Translations under genes and position numbers: made by a program | Part shown: positions 17,803-26,973 of the stretch, one piece after another | Numbering within the stretch: position 1 is the stretch's first letter | Layout: every line of letters starts with the position of its first letter | Assembly: GCF_001715195.1 (NCBI RefSeq) | Contig: NZ_MDWE01000036.1 | Location: forward strand, 26,144 to 90,143 | Length of the DNA: 64,000 nt | Reading direction: 5' to 3' | From: Rhodohalobacter halophilus | GTDB taxonomy: Bacteria > Bacteroidota > Rhodothermia > Balneolales > Balneolaceae | The notes under the pieces: generated by a model | What the model saw: only the letters and a program-made list of their open reading frames with translations | The model's database searches: none | What the model was told of the DNA's origin: nothing

Positions 17803-20800
17803 TCAGGATCCGTTCTTCCGGATCAGCTGAACCGACTTCTTGTCGAGTATCGATCTCAAGCCGTTTAAAAGCTCATTATTCGGTTCAATCACAAATTTTC
17901 TGATATTCATTTTCAGCGGTTTCTTTGCCTTCTCACTCCTCACCATCAACTTAATAGGTGTCTCACCTTTGTGAATACTGAACAGTGTTGCCATTTCGGT
18001 GAGATCATCTTCAGAAATTTCGGCTGTCTTCAGGTCAATATTGAGCTGAAGCTGAGCCTGAAACTTTTCACGGAGATTTTCAACCCGCTCCATCGATGAA
18101 GCCATAATTTTAGGCGGCTCATCTCTTTTAGAGAGATTTCCCTCCAACATTAACACGGTATCCGGGGCAATCAATCCCTGAGGCCGGTCGTACACCTCAC
18201 TGAAAATCAGTACCTCAGCACTTCCTTCAAGATCTTCAATCTGTGCAAACGCCATCGGGCGGCCTTTCTTGTCGCTGATTCTTTTTACAGACGTAATAAT
18301 TCCAATCACTCTTACTTTTTCGCGATCTCCCAATTTTGAGAGCTCTTCAACATTGAGTGAGTGGGATGCAAAAAGTTTCACATCCTCCTTAAACTTATCC
18401 AGCGGGTGGCCGCTCAGATAAAACCCGATCAGCTCCCGCTCCTTATTGAGTCGTTCAATATTTGTCCATGGCGGGCACTCCCTCAAATTCGGCTCTCCGC
18501 CCATACCTCCGCTGCCGGATGACTCACCGAACAAACTCACCTGATTCAGCCGCTCCTCTTCTTGTTTACGAGAGGCGTAGCTTAACACATCTTCGATACT
18601 GGCCAGCAGCTGCGCCCTGTTTTGATGAAGAGAGTCGAAAGCCCCGGCCTGTGCCAGACTCTCCATGGTTTTTTTATTGCAGACCCGAGTATCTATACGC
18701 GAAGAAAAATCAAAGACGGAACTGAACTTCCCTTTCTTTTCACGCTCTTTCACCAGCTCCTCAATTGCATTGGAACCAACCCCTTTTATGGCCAGCAGCC
18801 CGTACTGAACTCTGCCATCCCGCGCCACAAATTTTCCTTCTGCAGTATTCACGTTCGGCGGATCAACCGGAATTCCTATTCGCTGACACTCCTCTATAAA
18901 GAAGCTCACCTTTTTGATGTCGTTCATATTATGGCTCAACACCGCGGCCATATACTCAGCGGTGTAGTTTGCCTTGAAATACATGGTGTGATAGGCCACT
19001 ACTGAGTAGGCCGCCGAGTGCGATTTATTGAACCCGTATCCGGCAAACATCGCCATCTTGTCGAAAACCTCTTTCGCGGTCTTCTTGTCATATCCTTTCT
19101 CAACGGCCTGTTTTACAAACTTCTCTTCCTCAGGCGGAAGCAGTTCCGGCTTCTTTTTACCCATGATCCGGCGGAGTACGTCCGCTTCACCGAGTGAATA
19201 GCCGCCCATTCGCTGCGCCACCATCATGATCTGCTCCTGGTAGATCATAATTCCATAGGTTGGCTCAAGGATATCGATCAGGTCCTCGTGGTCATATTCA
19301 ACCTCTTCTTCACCATGCTTCCGCTTAATGTAGTCGGGAATAAACTGCATCGGGCCGGGACGGTACAACGCATTCATGGCAATCAGGTCATCAATCTTGG
19401 TTGGTTTTAGCTGCTTCAGGTATTTGCGCATTCCGTCCGACTCAAACTGAAAAATCCCGACGGTTGCACCTTTTTTGAACATTTCAAAAGTGTTCTCATC
19501 ATTCAGAGGGATATCGTCCAGATGGTACTCTTTCCCGTGATTCTCTTTTACATACCCAATTGCCGTCTTCAGGATGGAAAGGGTCTTCAAACCAAGAAAG
19601 TCCATCTTCAGCATTCCGGCATCTTCAATCACCTTGCCGTCGAACTGCGTCACATACAGATCAGCATCTTTCGCTGTCCCGATCGGGATGTAGTTGGTCA
19701 GCTTATCCGGTGCAATAATCACACCCGCGGCGTGAATTCCGGTATTCCGAACCGATCCTTCCAGCGTTTCAGCCATCTGAAGTGTCCGGCCTTCCAAAGA
19801 ATCGGATTCCTTCAAATCCCGGAGTTCCTTCACCTCTTTGAAGGCGTCCTCCAAGGAAATCCCGATCGTTTCAGGAACAAGTTTTGCAAGCCGATCAGCA
19901 TCAGATAGCGGAAGGTCGAGCACCCGGGCAACATCACGAACAGAGGATCGAGCAGCCATCGTGCCAAATGTGATGATATGCGCAACCTGATCAATTCCAT
20001 ACTTATTCACTACATAGTCAATAACGCGCTGGCGGCCGTCATCATCAAAATCGATATCGATATCGGGCATCGACACACGTTCCGGATTGAGGAAACGCTC
20101 AAAAAGCAGATCGTACTTGAGCGGGTCGATATTGGTAATCCCCGTGCAGTAAGCTACCACAGAACCGGCGGCAGAACCACGTCCGGGCCCAACATAAACG
20201 CCCATCTCTTTCGCTTCGATGATAAAATCCTGCACAATCAGGAAGTACCCGGCAAAACCCATCGTTTTGATGATGTTAAGCTCGTGATCAATCCGTTCCA
20301 TCACCTCATCATCCAGCTCGCCGTAATGCTTTTTGGCACCTTCAACGGTAAGGTGGCGCAGATAATCATCTTCCGTTTCAAACCCTTCCGGGAGCTTAAA
20401 GTTGGGAAGAATCACATCCCGCTCGAGTTTGATCTCCTCAATTTTATCCACCACTTCCTGCGTGTTGGAGATCGCCTCCGGCACATCCGCAAAAAGAGCC
20501 TTCATCTCCTCCTGCGTCTTGAAATAGAACTCATCATTCGGGAATCCGAAACGTTTCTCCCGACCTTTCCCTATCGGTGTGGAGATCGACTCGTTATTGT
20601 CGATACAGAGAAGAGCGTCATGGGCTTTTGCGTCCTCCTTCTCCATGTAAAATGTATTGTTCGAGGCGATCACCTTAATGCCGTACTTCTCGGCAAACTT
20701 CAGCAGCACACTGTTCACGCGCTCCTCTTCCTCGAGTCCGTGGCGCATCAGCTCGATATAGAGATCCTCGCCAAACAGGTTGTACCACCACTTGAGTGCT

Positions 20801-22020
20801 TCTTCCGCAACCTCTTCGCCGCGATTCAAAATCAGGTCGGGCACCTCACCCAGCAGGCCGCCGGTTGTGGCAATCAATCCCTCGCGATATTTCTCCACCA
20901 GCTCCCTGTCAATTCGCGGAAACTTGTAGTAGTAACCTTCGATGAAACCAAGCGAGCACATTTCCGCCAGGTTTCGGTACCCCTGCATATTTTTGGCCAG
21001 AAATATCTGCTGGTACCGCTTGTCTTTATGATCACGGGTAAATTTCTTTTGATGGCGATCTTCCACAAAATAGGCTTCCAGGCCAATAATCGGCTTAACT
21101 CCTGCCGCATACGCCGCTTTGGTGAAATGAAATGTGCCGTACATATTTCCCAGGTCGGTGAGTGCAACAGCCGGCATGCCGTCTTCCTTCGCTTTATTCA
21201 CCAGATCCTTGACACCCGATGCGGCCTGAAGTACAGAAAACTTGGAGTGATTATGGAGATGAGTGAAAGGTGAATCAACTTTAGTTCCCGCTGCTTCTTT
21301 GGGCAGGTCGATGGTTGATCCTGTATCATCTTCTTCACCGGTAACCCCTCTGCTGCGGAGTTCCTCCACCTTAGGCATGTAGTGAGACTCATCGATTTTC
21401 TGCGCCGGATTTTCCGGGGTTTTGGCCGGGTCCTGTGGATGATTCGGCCTGATCACCTCGATTCGAACAAGCTCCAGGAATGCTCGGGCCGTTGCATCCA
21501 CATCGGCAGCGGCGTTGTGTGCCTCTTCAAATCCTACTTCAAACAGTTTATCGTGCAGTTCGGCGAGTGTCGGCCACTTATAACGTCCGCGACCACCGGG
21601 AATGGCACAGTATTCAGTAGCCTCATCCTTTGTGTCGATCGGCACCCGTTTGGTAAGTGGATTTTCCCGCTCCATCCGGAGATACTCCGACCCCATGATG
21701 TTGAGATCGAACTCCAGGTTGTGCCCAATTACAAAGGTACACTTCTCCAGATCCCGGCTGAAGATATCCATCACCTCATTGAGCGGAATTCCTTCCTCGT
21801 GGGCTCGCTCAGTAGAGATGCCGTGAACTTTTTCGGAATTAAACGGAATGGTAAAACCATCCGGTTTTACAATGTAGTCTCCCGATGAGATCAATTTTCC
21901 GGTTACATCGTGTACCTGCCAGGCAAGCTGAACACATCGCGGCCAGTTGTCAAAATCGGTCAGTGGGGCTGAGTAGTTCTGGGGGAGGCCGGTTGTTTCG
22001 GTATCAAAAATCAGATACAT
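17803..22020 (-). CDS. dnaE: DNA polymerase III alpha subunit with fused N-terminal 3'-5' exonuclease
   Basis: Replicative polymerase, 1405 aa, longer than the about 1160 aa of plain DnaE. Residues 1-185 form a DEDDh exonuclease with Asp6/Glu8 (FDTETTG), Asp105 (GHNLEFD) and His168/Asp173 (HNAAAD), all catalytic residues intact. A PHP domain starts at about 250 with HLHNHS (254-259), but the usual TDHGN is TDLGN (Asp289-Leu290), so its metal site is probably lost. The polymerase core has GPGRGSAAG and the Asp653/655/657 cluster. A C-terminal OB fold starts around VRVIGIITSVK. Proofreading is thus probably supplied in cis. Confidence 0.95.
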   Translation of the reverse strand: MYLIFDTETTGLPQNYSAPLTDFDNWPRCVQLAWQVHDVTGKLISSGDYIVKPDGFTIPFNSEKVHGISTERAHEEGIPLNEVMDIFSRDLEKCTFVIGHNLEFDLNIMGSEYLRMERENPLTKRVPIDTKDEATEYCAIPGGRGRYKWPTLAELHDKLFEVGFEEAHNAAADVDATARAFLELVRIEVIRPNHPQDPAKTPENPAQKIDESHYMPKVEELRSRGVTGEEDDTGSTIDLPKEAAGTKVDSPFTHLHNHSKFSVLQAASGVKDLVNKAKEDGMPAVALTDLGNMYGTFHFTKAAYAAGVKPIIGLEAYFVEDRHQKKFTRDHKDKRYQQIFLAKNMQGYRNLAEMCSLGFIEGYYYKFPRIDRELVEKYREGLIATTGGLLGEVPDLILNRGEEVAEEALKWWYNLFGEDLYIELMRHGLEEEERVNSVLLKFAEKYGIKVIASNNTFYMEKEDAKAHDALLCIDNNESISTPIGKGREKRFGFPNDEFYFKTQEEMKALFADVPEAISNTQEVVDKIEEIKLERDVILPNFKLPEGFETEDDYLRHLTVEGAKKHYGELDDEVMERIDHELNIIKTMGFAGYFLIVQDFIIEAKEMGVYVGPGRGSAAGSVVAYCTGITNIDPLKYDLLFERFLNPERVSMPDIDIDFDDDGRQRVIDYVVNKYGIDQVAHIITFGTMAARSSVRDVARVLDLPLSDADRLAKLVPETIGISLEDAFKEVKELRDLKESDSLEGRTLQMAETLEGSVRNTGIHAAGVIIAPDKLTNYIPIGTAKDADLYVTQFDGKVIEDAGMLKMDFLGLKTLSILKTAIGYVKENHGKEYHLDDIPLNDENTFEMFKKGATVGIFQFESDGMRKYLKQLKPTKIDDLIAMNALYRPGPMQFIPDYIKRKHGEEEVEYDHEDLIDILEPTYGIMIYQEQIMMVAQRMGGYSLGEADVLRRIMGKKKPELLPPEEEKFVKQAVEKGYDKKTAKEVFDKMAMFAGYGFNKSHSAAYSVVAYHTMYFKANYTAEYMAAVLSHNMNDIKKVSFFIEECQRIGIPVDPPNVNTAEGKFVARDGRVQYGLLAIKGVGSNAIEELVKEREKKGKFSSVFDFSSRIDTRVCNKKTMESLAQAGAFDSLHQNRAQLLASIEDVLSYASRKQEEERLNQVSLFGESSGSGGMGGEPNLRECPPWTNIERLNKERELIGFYLSGHPLDKFKEDVKLFASHSLNVEELSKLGDREKVRVIGIITSVKRISDKKGRPMAFAQIEDLEGSAEVLIFSEVYDRPQGLIAPDTVLMLEGNLSKRDEPPKIMASSMERVENLREKFQAQLQLNIDLKTAEISEDDLTEMATLFSIHKGETPIKLMVRSEKAKKPLKMNIRKFVIEPNNELLNGLRSILDKKSVQLIRKNGS

Positions 22021-22122
22021 AAATGGAAATCTCTGTCAGTCGGGTTATTGCAAAATTCTTATTGCAGAATATACTAACCGAACTGCGAAGTGTGAATTAG
22101 AAACCCAAATTTATCTTCACTT

Positions 22123-22932
22123 TTAAAGCCGATTTATAAAGTCGCTCCAATTCCGTTTAATTGTGCGGTATGATGTTAAAAAAACCCCGTTATGTCCACC
22201 TCTCAGCTCTACAAACTGCTTTGGATGATTGGCTGCTTCATAGAGTTTACTTCCATGGCTGAAGGGTACAATCTCATCTTCGCGGCTGTGAAGAATCATT
22301 ACTGGAATTCCATCAATCTCTCGTATGTAATCAATCGCAGAAAACTTATATCGAACCATCATTGCCGGAACAATCGGGTAGTAATGTTTCGCCATACTCG
22401 GCACATCCATGAATGCTGAGTCCAAAACCAATCCTCCTACGGGAAACTTTTTCGCAGCAAAAGCAGCCACCGCACCGCCCATGGATCGGCCATAAAGAAT
22501 GATATCCTCAGGTTTAGTCTGCTTTTCATCGATCAGATACTCAACAACTGCAGAGATATCCCGGTAAAATCCTTTTTCACTTGGACTCCCTTCACTTTTC
22601 CCGTATCCCCGGTAGTCGTATAGCAGTACGGAAACTCCCAGATCCATAAACATCTCTGCAATTTCAATTCTCCCGCTGATATTTCCCGCATTTCCATGGG
22701 ACAGAACCACCACCCTCTCCGACTCATTACTCAAAAAATACCAGCCGTGAATCTTAACTCCGTCAGAAGTTCCAACCCAAACATCCTCGTATTGAATCCC
22801 CAATGAGCCAGGGGTTCGAATCAAATTACGATCGGGTAAAAAGAGTATCTGCCCCTGAAACAGGTAGAGTACAGCCAGCAGTAAAACGTAGACAATAACA
22901 CCCCCTAAAATAATTTTCCCGACCAGATTCAT
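22123..22932 (-). CDS. Alpha/beta hydrolase, membrane-anchored (Bem46/ABHD17-like)
   Basis: 269 aa. One N-terminal membrane helix (about residues 5-25) is followed by an alpha/beta-hydrolase fold: oxyanion segment SHGNAGN, nucleophile elbow GRSMGG, acid in HSREDEIVPF and His in GGHNG. An esterase or thioesterase role is likely; the substrate is unknown. I chose ATG 22932 over a GTG at 23001 because the GTG lies inside thpR, while the ATG follows the thpR stop by one base and has a good GGAGG site 8 bases upstream. Confidence 0.82.
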   Translation of the reverse strand: MNLVGKIILGGVIVYVLLLAVLYLFQGQILFLPDRNLIRTPGSLGIQYEDVWVGTSDGVKIHGWYFLSNESERVVVLSHGNAGNISGRIEIAEMFMDLGVSVLLYDYRGYGKSEGSPSEKGFYRDISAVVEYLIDEKQTKPEDIILYGRSMGGAVAAFAAKKFPVGGLVLDSAFMDVPSMAKHYYPIVPAMMVRYKFSAIDYIREIDGIPVMILHSREDEIVPFSHGSKLYEAANHPKQFVELRGGHNGVFLTSYRTIKRNWSDFINRL

Positions 22933-22933
22933 C

Positions 22934-23476
22934 CTATCCTCCGCTTTTAGCGTCATATTGTTGAACATTGTGATGGGTGGCACCCTGATGATCTCTCTCA
23001 CTCCTCACCAAATAAAATTGATCTACTTCGAATGATTCCCCAACCGGAAGGCTACTCAAACGGCCCAATACCTTCTGCTTCGTAATGCCCTGCTGTTTTA
23101 TTCGAGCAAGGGTGATGTGCGGATTGAAAGCGTGCTCAGACTTCCTTCCGATAACACCGGTTACCGTATCATCAACTGAGTTTTGTAAACAAATCAACGA
23201 TTCAGACTTTTCAACTCCCATCCATATCACTTTTGGAAACTTATTTTGCGGGAAAAATCTGACCTCACTGAGAGCAAGATAAAATGGAGAAAACTCTACA
23301 TGGCTGAGATCGTCTCTTAATTTTATGAGCTCTTCATTATCCATTTTCCCTATAAATCGAAGGGTCAGATGTATCTGGTTCGATTTCACTTTTTTCCACC
23401 CCTGGGCATCAGGCAAAATAGCCCCAAGTTTTTGCTGAAGCCGTTTCGGGAGAGATACGCAAACAAAGTAGTTCAT
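22934..23476 (-). CDS. thpR: RNA 2',3'-cyclic phosphodiesterase (2H family)
   Basis: 180 aa. Two HxTx motifs define the 2H superfamily: IHLTLRFIG and PHITLARI. Members open 2',3'-cyclic phosphates on RNA ends and were first called 2'-5' RNA ligases. A GTG at 23485 directly follows the upstream stop, but ATG 23476 has an AGGTGA site at better spacing and gives the usual NYFVCVSLP start. It is the middle gene of an acylphosphatase-thpR-hydrolase operon. Confidence 0.88.
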   Translation of the reverse strand: MNYFVCVSLPKRLQQKLGAILPDAQGWKKVKSNQIHLTLRFIGKMDNEELIKLRDDLSHVEFSPFYLALSEVRFFPQNKFPKVIWMGVEKSESLICLQNSVDDTVTGVIGRKSEHAFNPHITLARIKQQGITKQKVLGRLSSLPVGESFEVDQFYLVRSERDHQGATHHNVQQYDAKSGG

Positions 23477-23485
23477 TGAATTCAC

Positions 23486-23770
23486 TCACCTGATAACCTG
23501 AAACGTATCCTTCACATCCTGAGGGTTCTCCTCTTTGTGAACTAATTTCAACGTGTCTACCTTGGCGGTAAGCGGGCCATCTCGAAGAAGGCCTGCCATT
23601 TCCAACACCTTCTTCTCCTCCCCCTGAAGGAGCGTCTCCACATCACCTTCAGGAAGGTTCCGAACCCAGCCTGTGACTCCCATTTGCCGGGCGTTTGTTT
23701 TCGTAAAGTGCCTGAACCCCACTCCCTGCACTCTGCCGCTAATGAGAAATTTCATTTCTATGAATTTCAT
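23486..23770 (-). CDS. acyP: Acylphosphatase
   Basis: Small cytoplasmic enzyme that hydrolyses carboxyl-phosphate bonds. 94 aa, full length. The phosphate cradle is SGRVQGVGFRHF with catalytic Arg, and the catalytic Asn is in GWVRNLPEG. ATG at 23770; a second in-frame ATG five codons later is possible but has no ribosome site. It is the first gene of the operon, divergent from oxyR. Confidence 0.93.
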   Translation of the reverse strand: MKFIEMKFLISGRVQGVGFRHFTKTNARQMGVTGWVRNLPEGDVETLLQGEEKKVLEMAGLLRDGPLTAKVDTLKLVHKEENPQDVKDTFQVIR

Positions 23771-23938
23771 ATCTTCTGATGTTTAAATTATCCGAAAATT
23801 TTGCGAAAACGACATCTCAACCTGTTCCGTTTTCAATGTTCAGCTCTAAGGTTAATTGGTTTTCATCACCATTTCCTTGATCTTATAACAAATTTCATCC
23901 ATCAGGATATCCTTTGACCTCTGTAAGATTCTAATTCC

Positions 23939-24871
23939 ATGACGCTAACACAACTATCATACATTATTGCGGTTGACAAGTACAGACATTTTGCAACAGC
24001 TGCAGAAAAAAGTTATGTCACCCAGCCTACACTCAGCATGCAGATCCACAAGCTGGAAGATGAGCTCGGCGTCACGATATTTGACCGGTCAAAATCTCCC
24101 GTTGTACCAACAGAAATCGGTGAAAAGATTATCTCTCAGGCAAAAACCATTCTGAAGGAGTCGAAACAGCTTTCAGATATTGCAAATTTCAAGGAGAATG
24201 AGCTACGCGGAACGTTTAAAGTTGGAATTATCCCCACAGTGGCTCCCTACCTGGTCCCACTGTTTATTCGTTCATTTATCAAAAAATACCCCAATATAGA
24301 CCTTGTATTTGAAGAGCTTCTAACCGGAGAAGTATTGGAGAAACTTGGCAATGATCAGATTGATGCTGGCATTATTGCTACTCCTGCAGAGCAGAGCTAC
24401 ATATACACCGAAGATCTCTATGTTGAGCCGTTTGTCGGGTACCTGTCTCAAAGTCACCCGCTCACCAAAAAGAAACAGCTGGTTATAGACGATCTTGATC
24501 AATCCAACATCTGGCTGCTGAGTGAGGGGCACTGCTTCCGGGATCAAACTGTTCAGCTCTGTAAAGAAATCCAGGATCATAAAGATCCCGATATTGAATT
24601 TAAGAGCGGGAACCTGGAGACCTTAAAGCGGTTGGTTGAGCAAAACTTTGGAATGACACTGCTCCCGTGGACAGCGGTGAATCAATTGGAAAATCAGTGT
24701 TCAAATGCCGTCATCAAAGAGTTCAAGAGCCCGGTTCCTTCCCGAAAAGTGCGGCTGATCTATGGCAGAAAACACCTCAAGAAAACAATTATTGAGGCCT
24801 TTAAAGAGTCGATCTGCAGCTCAATTCCATCCGAATTGAAACAGAGCGAAGAGAGGGTATTGGTAGAATAG
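23939..24871 (+). CDS. oxyR: Hydrogen-peroxide-sensing LysR regulator OxyR
   Basis: 310 aa. The N-terminal winged helix is typical of LysR (MTLTQLSYIIAVDKYRHFATAAE, with QPTLSMQI). The sensing domain holds GHCFRDQTVQLC, where the cysteines fall at residues 199 and 208, exactly the redox pair of E. coli OxyR. It therefore very likely forms the peroxide-induced disulfide and activates antioxidant genes; dps at 62 kb is a candidate target. It is divergent from the acylphosphatase operon and ends 3 bases from the convergent antiporter gene. Confidence 0.93.
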   Translation: MTLTQLSYIIAVDKYRHFATAAEKSYVTQPTLSMQIHKLEDELGVTIFDRSKSPVVPTEIGEKIISQAKTILKESKQLSDIANFKENELRGTFKVGIIPTVAPYLVPLFIRSFIKKYPNIDLVFEELLTGEVLEKLGNDQIDAGIIATPAEQSYIYTEDLYVEPFVGYLSQSHPLTKKKQLVIDDLDQSNIWLLSEGHCFRDQTVQLCKEIQDHKDPDIEFKSGNLETLKRLVEQNFGMTLLPWTAVNQLENQCSNAVIKEFKSPVPSRKVRLIYGRKHLKKTIIEAFKESICSSIPSELKQSEERVLVE

Positions 24872-24874
24872 TAT

Positions 24875-26341
24875 TTACTCTTTTGGTTTGATTTGTTTTA
24901 AGATCTTCTTTGCATTATCCAGCTCTGTTTTACTCGCCAACAGCAGGAGTTTATCCTCAGGCTGAATAACGGTGGTTCCTTTCGGCACGATGAACTTCCC
25001 TTCCCGGTTGATGAGTACGATCAGCACATTATCGGGTAAGTGGAGGTCTACAATTTTCTGCCCGACGATTTTAAAATCCTCTTCGACCACAATCTCCTTC
25101 AGCGCACTTTTGGTATCTACATCGGGTTCGAACTGAATTGGGTAGCGCGTCTGTTTAAAAAACAGAGAGTTGACGTGAAGCCATTTTGCCACAACCGGAA
25201 TTGTCGTTCCCTGAATAAGCACGGATGTGATTACAACAAAGAAAACAATACTAAACACAACATCAGCATTGTTGAGGCCGGCAACAAGCGGAAATGTAGC
25301 CAGAATAATAGGCACTGCGCCTCTCAGGCCGATCCAGGAAACCATCAATTTTGCCCTGCGATTGTACTTAGTAAACAGAAGCGATATAAAAACACTGAGT
25401 GGGCGGGCAACTAAAATCAATGCCAGTGCAATAAGTATACTCACTCCGGCAACCGGAATTAACTGACTTGGGAATACCAGAAGTCCCAGCATCAAAAACA
25501 TGACGATCTGCATCAGCCATCCGATGCCATCAAAGAAGTTGGTTAAACTTCGTTGATGTACAAACCCGGAACTCGACATGACAACCCCTACGATGTAAAC
25601 CGCCAAAAATCCGCTGCCGTTAACCATATCCGTAATTGCATACACAAATGAGATCAAGCCGATCATCAGTACCGGGTAGAGCCCTTCATAAACCAGATCG
25701 ATTTTATTGACAATCCATGTAAAAATCTTTCCAAATAGAAACCCGGACAACAACCCAAAACTCATCTGAGTGATAAAAAGAAGGAAAAAATCGAACCAAT
25801 CTGACTGCTCAGAACCCATAACAGATATCAAACCGATGGTTAGAAAAATAGCCATCGGATCGTTGGTTCCCGACTCCAGCTCTATCAGCTCTTTCAGCCG
25901 ATATTTAAACGCCATTCCGTTTGATTTAAGTACTGAAAAGACAGCTGCTGCATCTGTAGATGAGATTATGGCTCCAAGTAAAACTCCTTCGATCCAGGAG
26001 AAGTTGAGCAGCCAAACGGAAAACAAACCCACAACCACTGCGCTAATTAACACACCAAATGTTGCCATGGATAAAGCCGGGTATAAAACCGGACGAATCT
26101 TTTTCCAGTTTGTATCCAGCCCCCCGGAAAAAAGGATATAGGCGAGTGCTACAATACCCAGCGACTGTGCCAGTTGGTAATCATCAAAGAAGATCCAGTT
26201 TAGCCCGTCGGAACCAATGGCCATCCCAATTCCAAGAAAAAGGAGAAGCGACGGTATTCCATAGCGAATGGAGAGTTTGCTGGCGAGCACACTCACAACC
26301 AGAAGAACTGCACCAACCAATAGATAGATATCTGTGACCAT
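24875..26341 (-). CDS. CPA1-family K+(Na+)/H+ antiporter with RCK_C domain (NhaP2-like)
   Basis: 488 aa inner-membrane protein with about 12 helices. The ion site shows SSTDAAAVFSVL and ESGTNDPMAIF, the latter carrying the Asn-Asp pair of electroneutral CPA1 exchangers. The C-terminal 85 or so residues (after ALKEIVVEED) form a TrkA_C/RCK_C ligand-binding domain ending in EDKLLLLAS. Potassium export regulated by a small ligand is therefore plausible. CPA1/RCK_C antiporters can be c-di-AMP targets, and cdaA is in this window; that link is inference. ATG 26341 is preferred over TTG 26344. Confidence 0.87.
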   Translation of the reverse strand: MVTDIYLLVGAVLLVVSVLASKLSIRYGIPSLLLFLGIGMAIGSDGLNWIFFDDYQLAQSLGIVALAYILFSGGLDTNWKKIRPVLYPALSMATFGVLISAVVVGLFSVWLLNFSWIEGVLLGAIISSTDAAAVFSVLKSNGMAFKYRLKELIELESGTNDPMAIFLTIGLISVMGSEQSDWFDFFLLFITQMSFGLLSGFLFGKIFTWIVNKIDLVYEGLYPVLMIGLISFVYAITDMVNGSGFLAVYIVGVVMSSSGFVHQRSLTNFFDGIGWLMQIVMFLMLGLLVFPSQLIPVAGVSILIALALILVARPLSVFISLLFTKYNRRAKLMVSWIGLRGAVPIILATFPLVAGLNNADVVFSIVFFVVITSVLIQGTTIPVVAKWLHVNSLFFKQTRYPIQFEPDVDTKSALKEIVVEEDFKIVGQKIVDLHLPDNVLIVLINREGKFIVPKGTTVIQPEDKLLLLASKTELDNAKKILKQIKPKE

Positions 26342-26535
26342 CAATCAATTTGAGTATTAAAAATTTGATTCACCTTAAGATAAAAAAAAAGACCTCTTTT
26401 TCTGTTAAGCCCTGAAATATTCTCTACATTTACGACTTGATGAACAGTCCCGACTGAATTTGATTCATTTCAAAGAAAGAGCTCTTTGTTACCATTCTCG
26501 GGATAATCGATCTCTCATTGATAAAAAAGAAGTTG

Positions 26536-26973
26536 ATGGAAAATTTTTCAACACAGTGGTTTTTGGCTTATTACGTAGGGTTAGGCGGACTCTTGATCAG
26601 CTATGGAGTATTTCTTCTGCTTAAAACCGAACAGATGAAAAGCTATTTGCTCTCTATCGCCGAAGACGAAACACCTCCGGCATCCTGGAGATCTGTTTTA
26701 AAATATCTGCTATTGTTTACACTTCCGGGTTTCATCCTCTCCTTTTTCCCATTTTCATGGATTGAGCTTCTGTTTTCCCTCTGGGCTCTTGTCATCATTT
26801 ACGTTGGCGGACAGCTCATCCTTGTATGGCCGCAAACCGCGAAGGCAATCGTCGATAACAGAGAAACTCTGCAGCGTAAGATCCGATTTGTTGCGGCAAA
26901 CATGTTGTCTCTCGGGATCGTAATCTTTCTGCTTGCTTACATACTTCTTGAGCGATCCGGTTCGGTGGCATGA
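26536..26973 (+). CDS. Integral membrane protein of unknown function
   Basis: 145 aa with three to four hydrophobic segments: near the N-terminus (WFLAYYVGLGGLLISYGVFLLL), two in the middle, and one at the C-terminus. No motif is recognised. I chose ATG 26536 over TTG 26518 because the hydrophobic start follows directly. Its stop overlaps the exonuclease start by four bases (ATGA), so the two are translationally coupled; a shared job is not evident. Confidence 0.65.
   Translation: MENFSTQWFLAYYVGLGGLLISYGVFLLLKTEQMKSYLLSIAEDETPPASWRSVLKYLLLFTLPGFILSFFPFSWIELLFSLWALVIIYVGGQLILVWPQTAKAIVDNRETLQRKIRFVAANMLSLGIVIFLLAYILLERSGSVA

Noticed and set aside
19978..21273. 431-codon plus-strand open frame
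   Set aside because: Lies wholly antisense to dnaE, whose catalytic motifs are intact; histidine- and arginine-rich composition is typical of a shadow frame.
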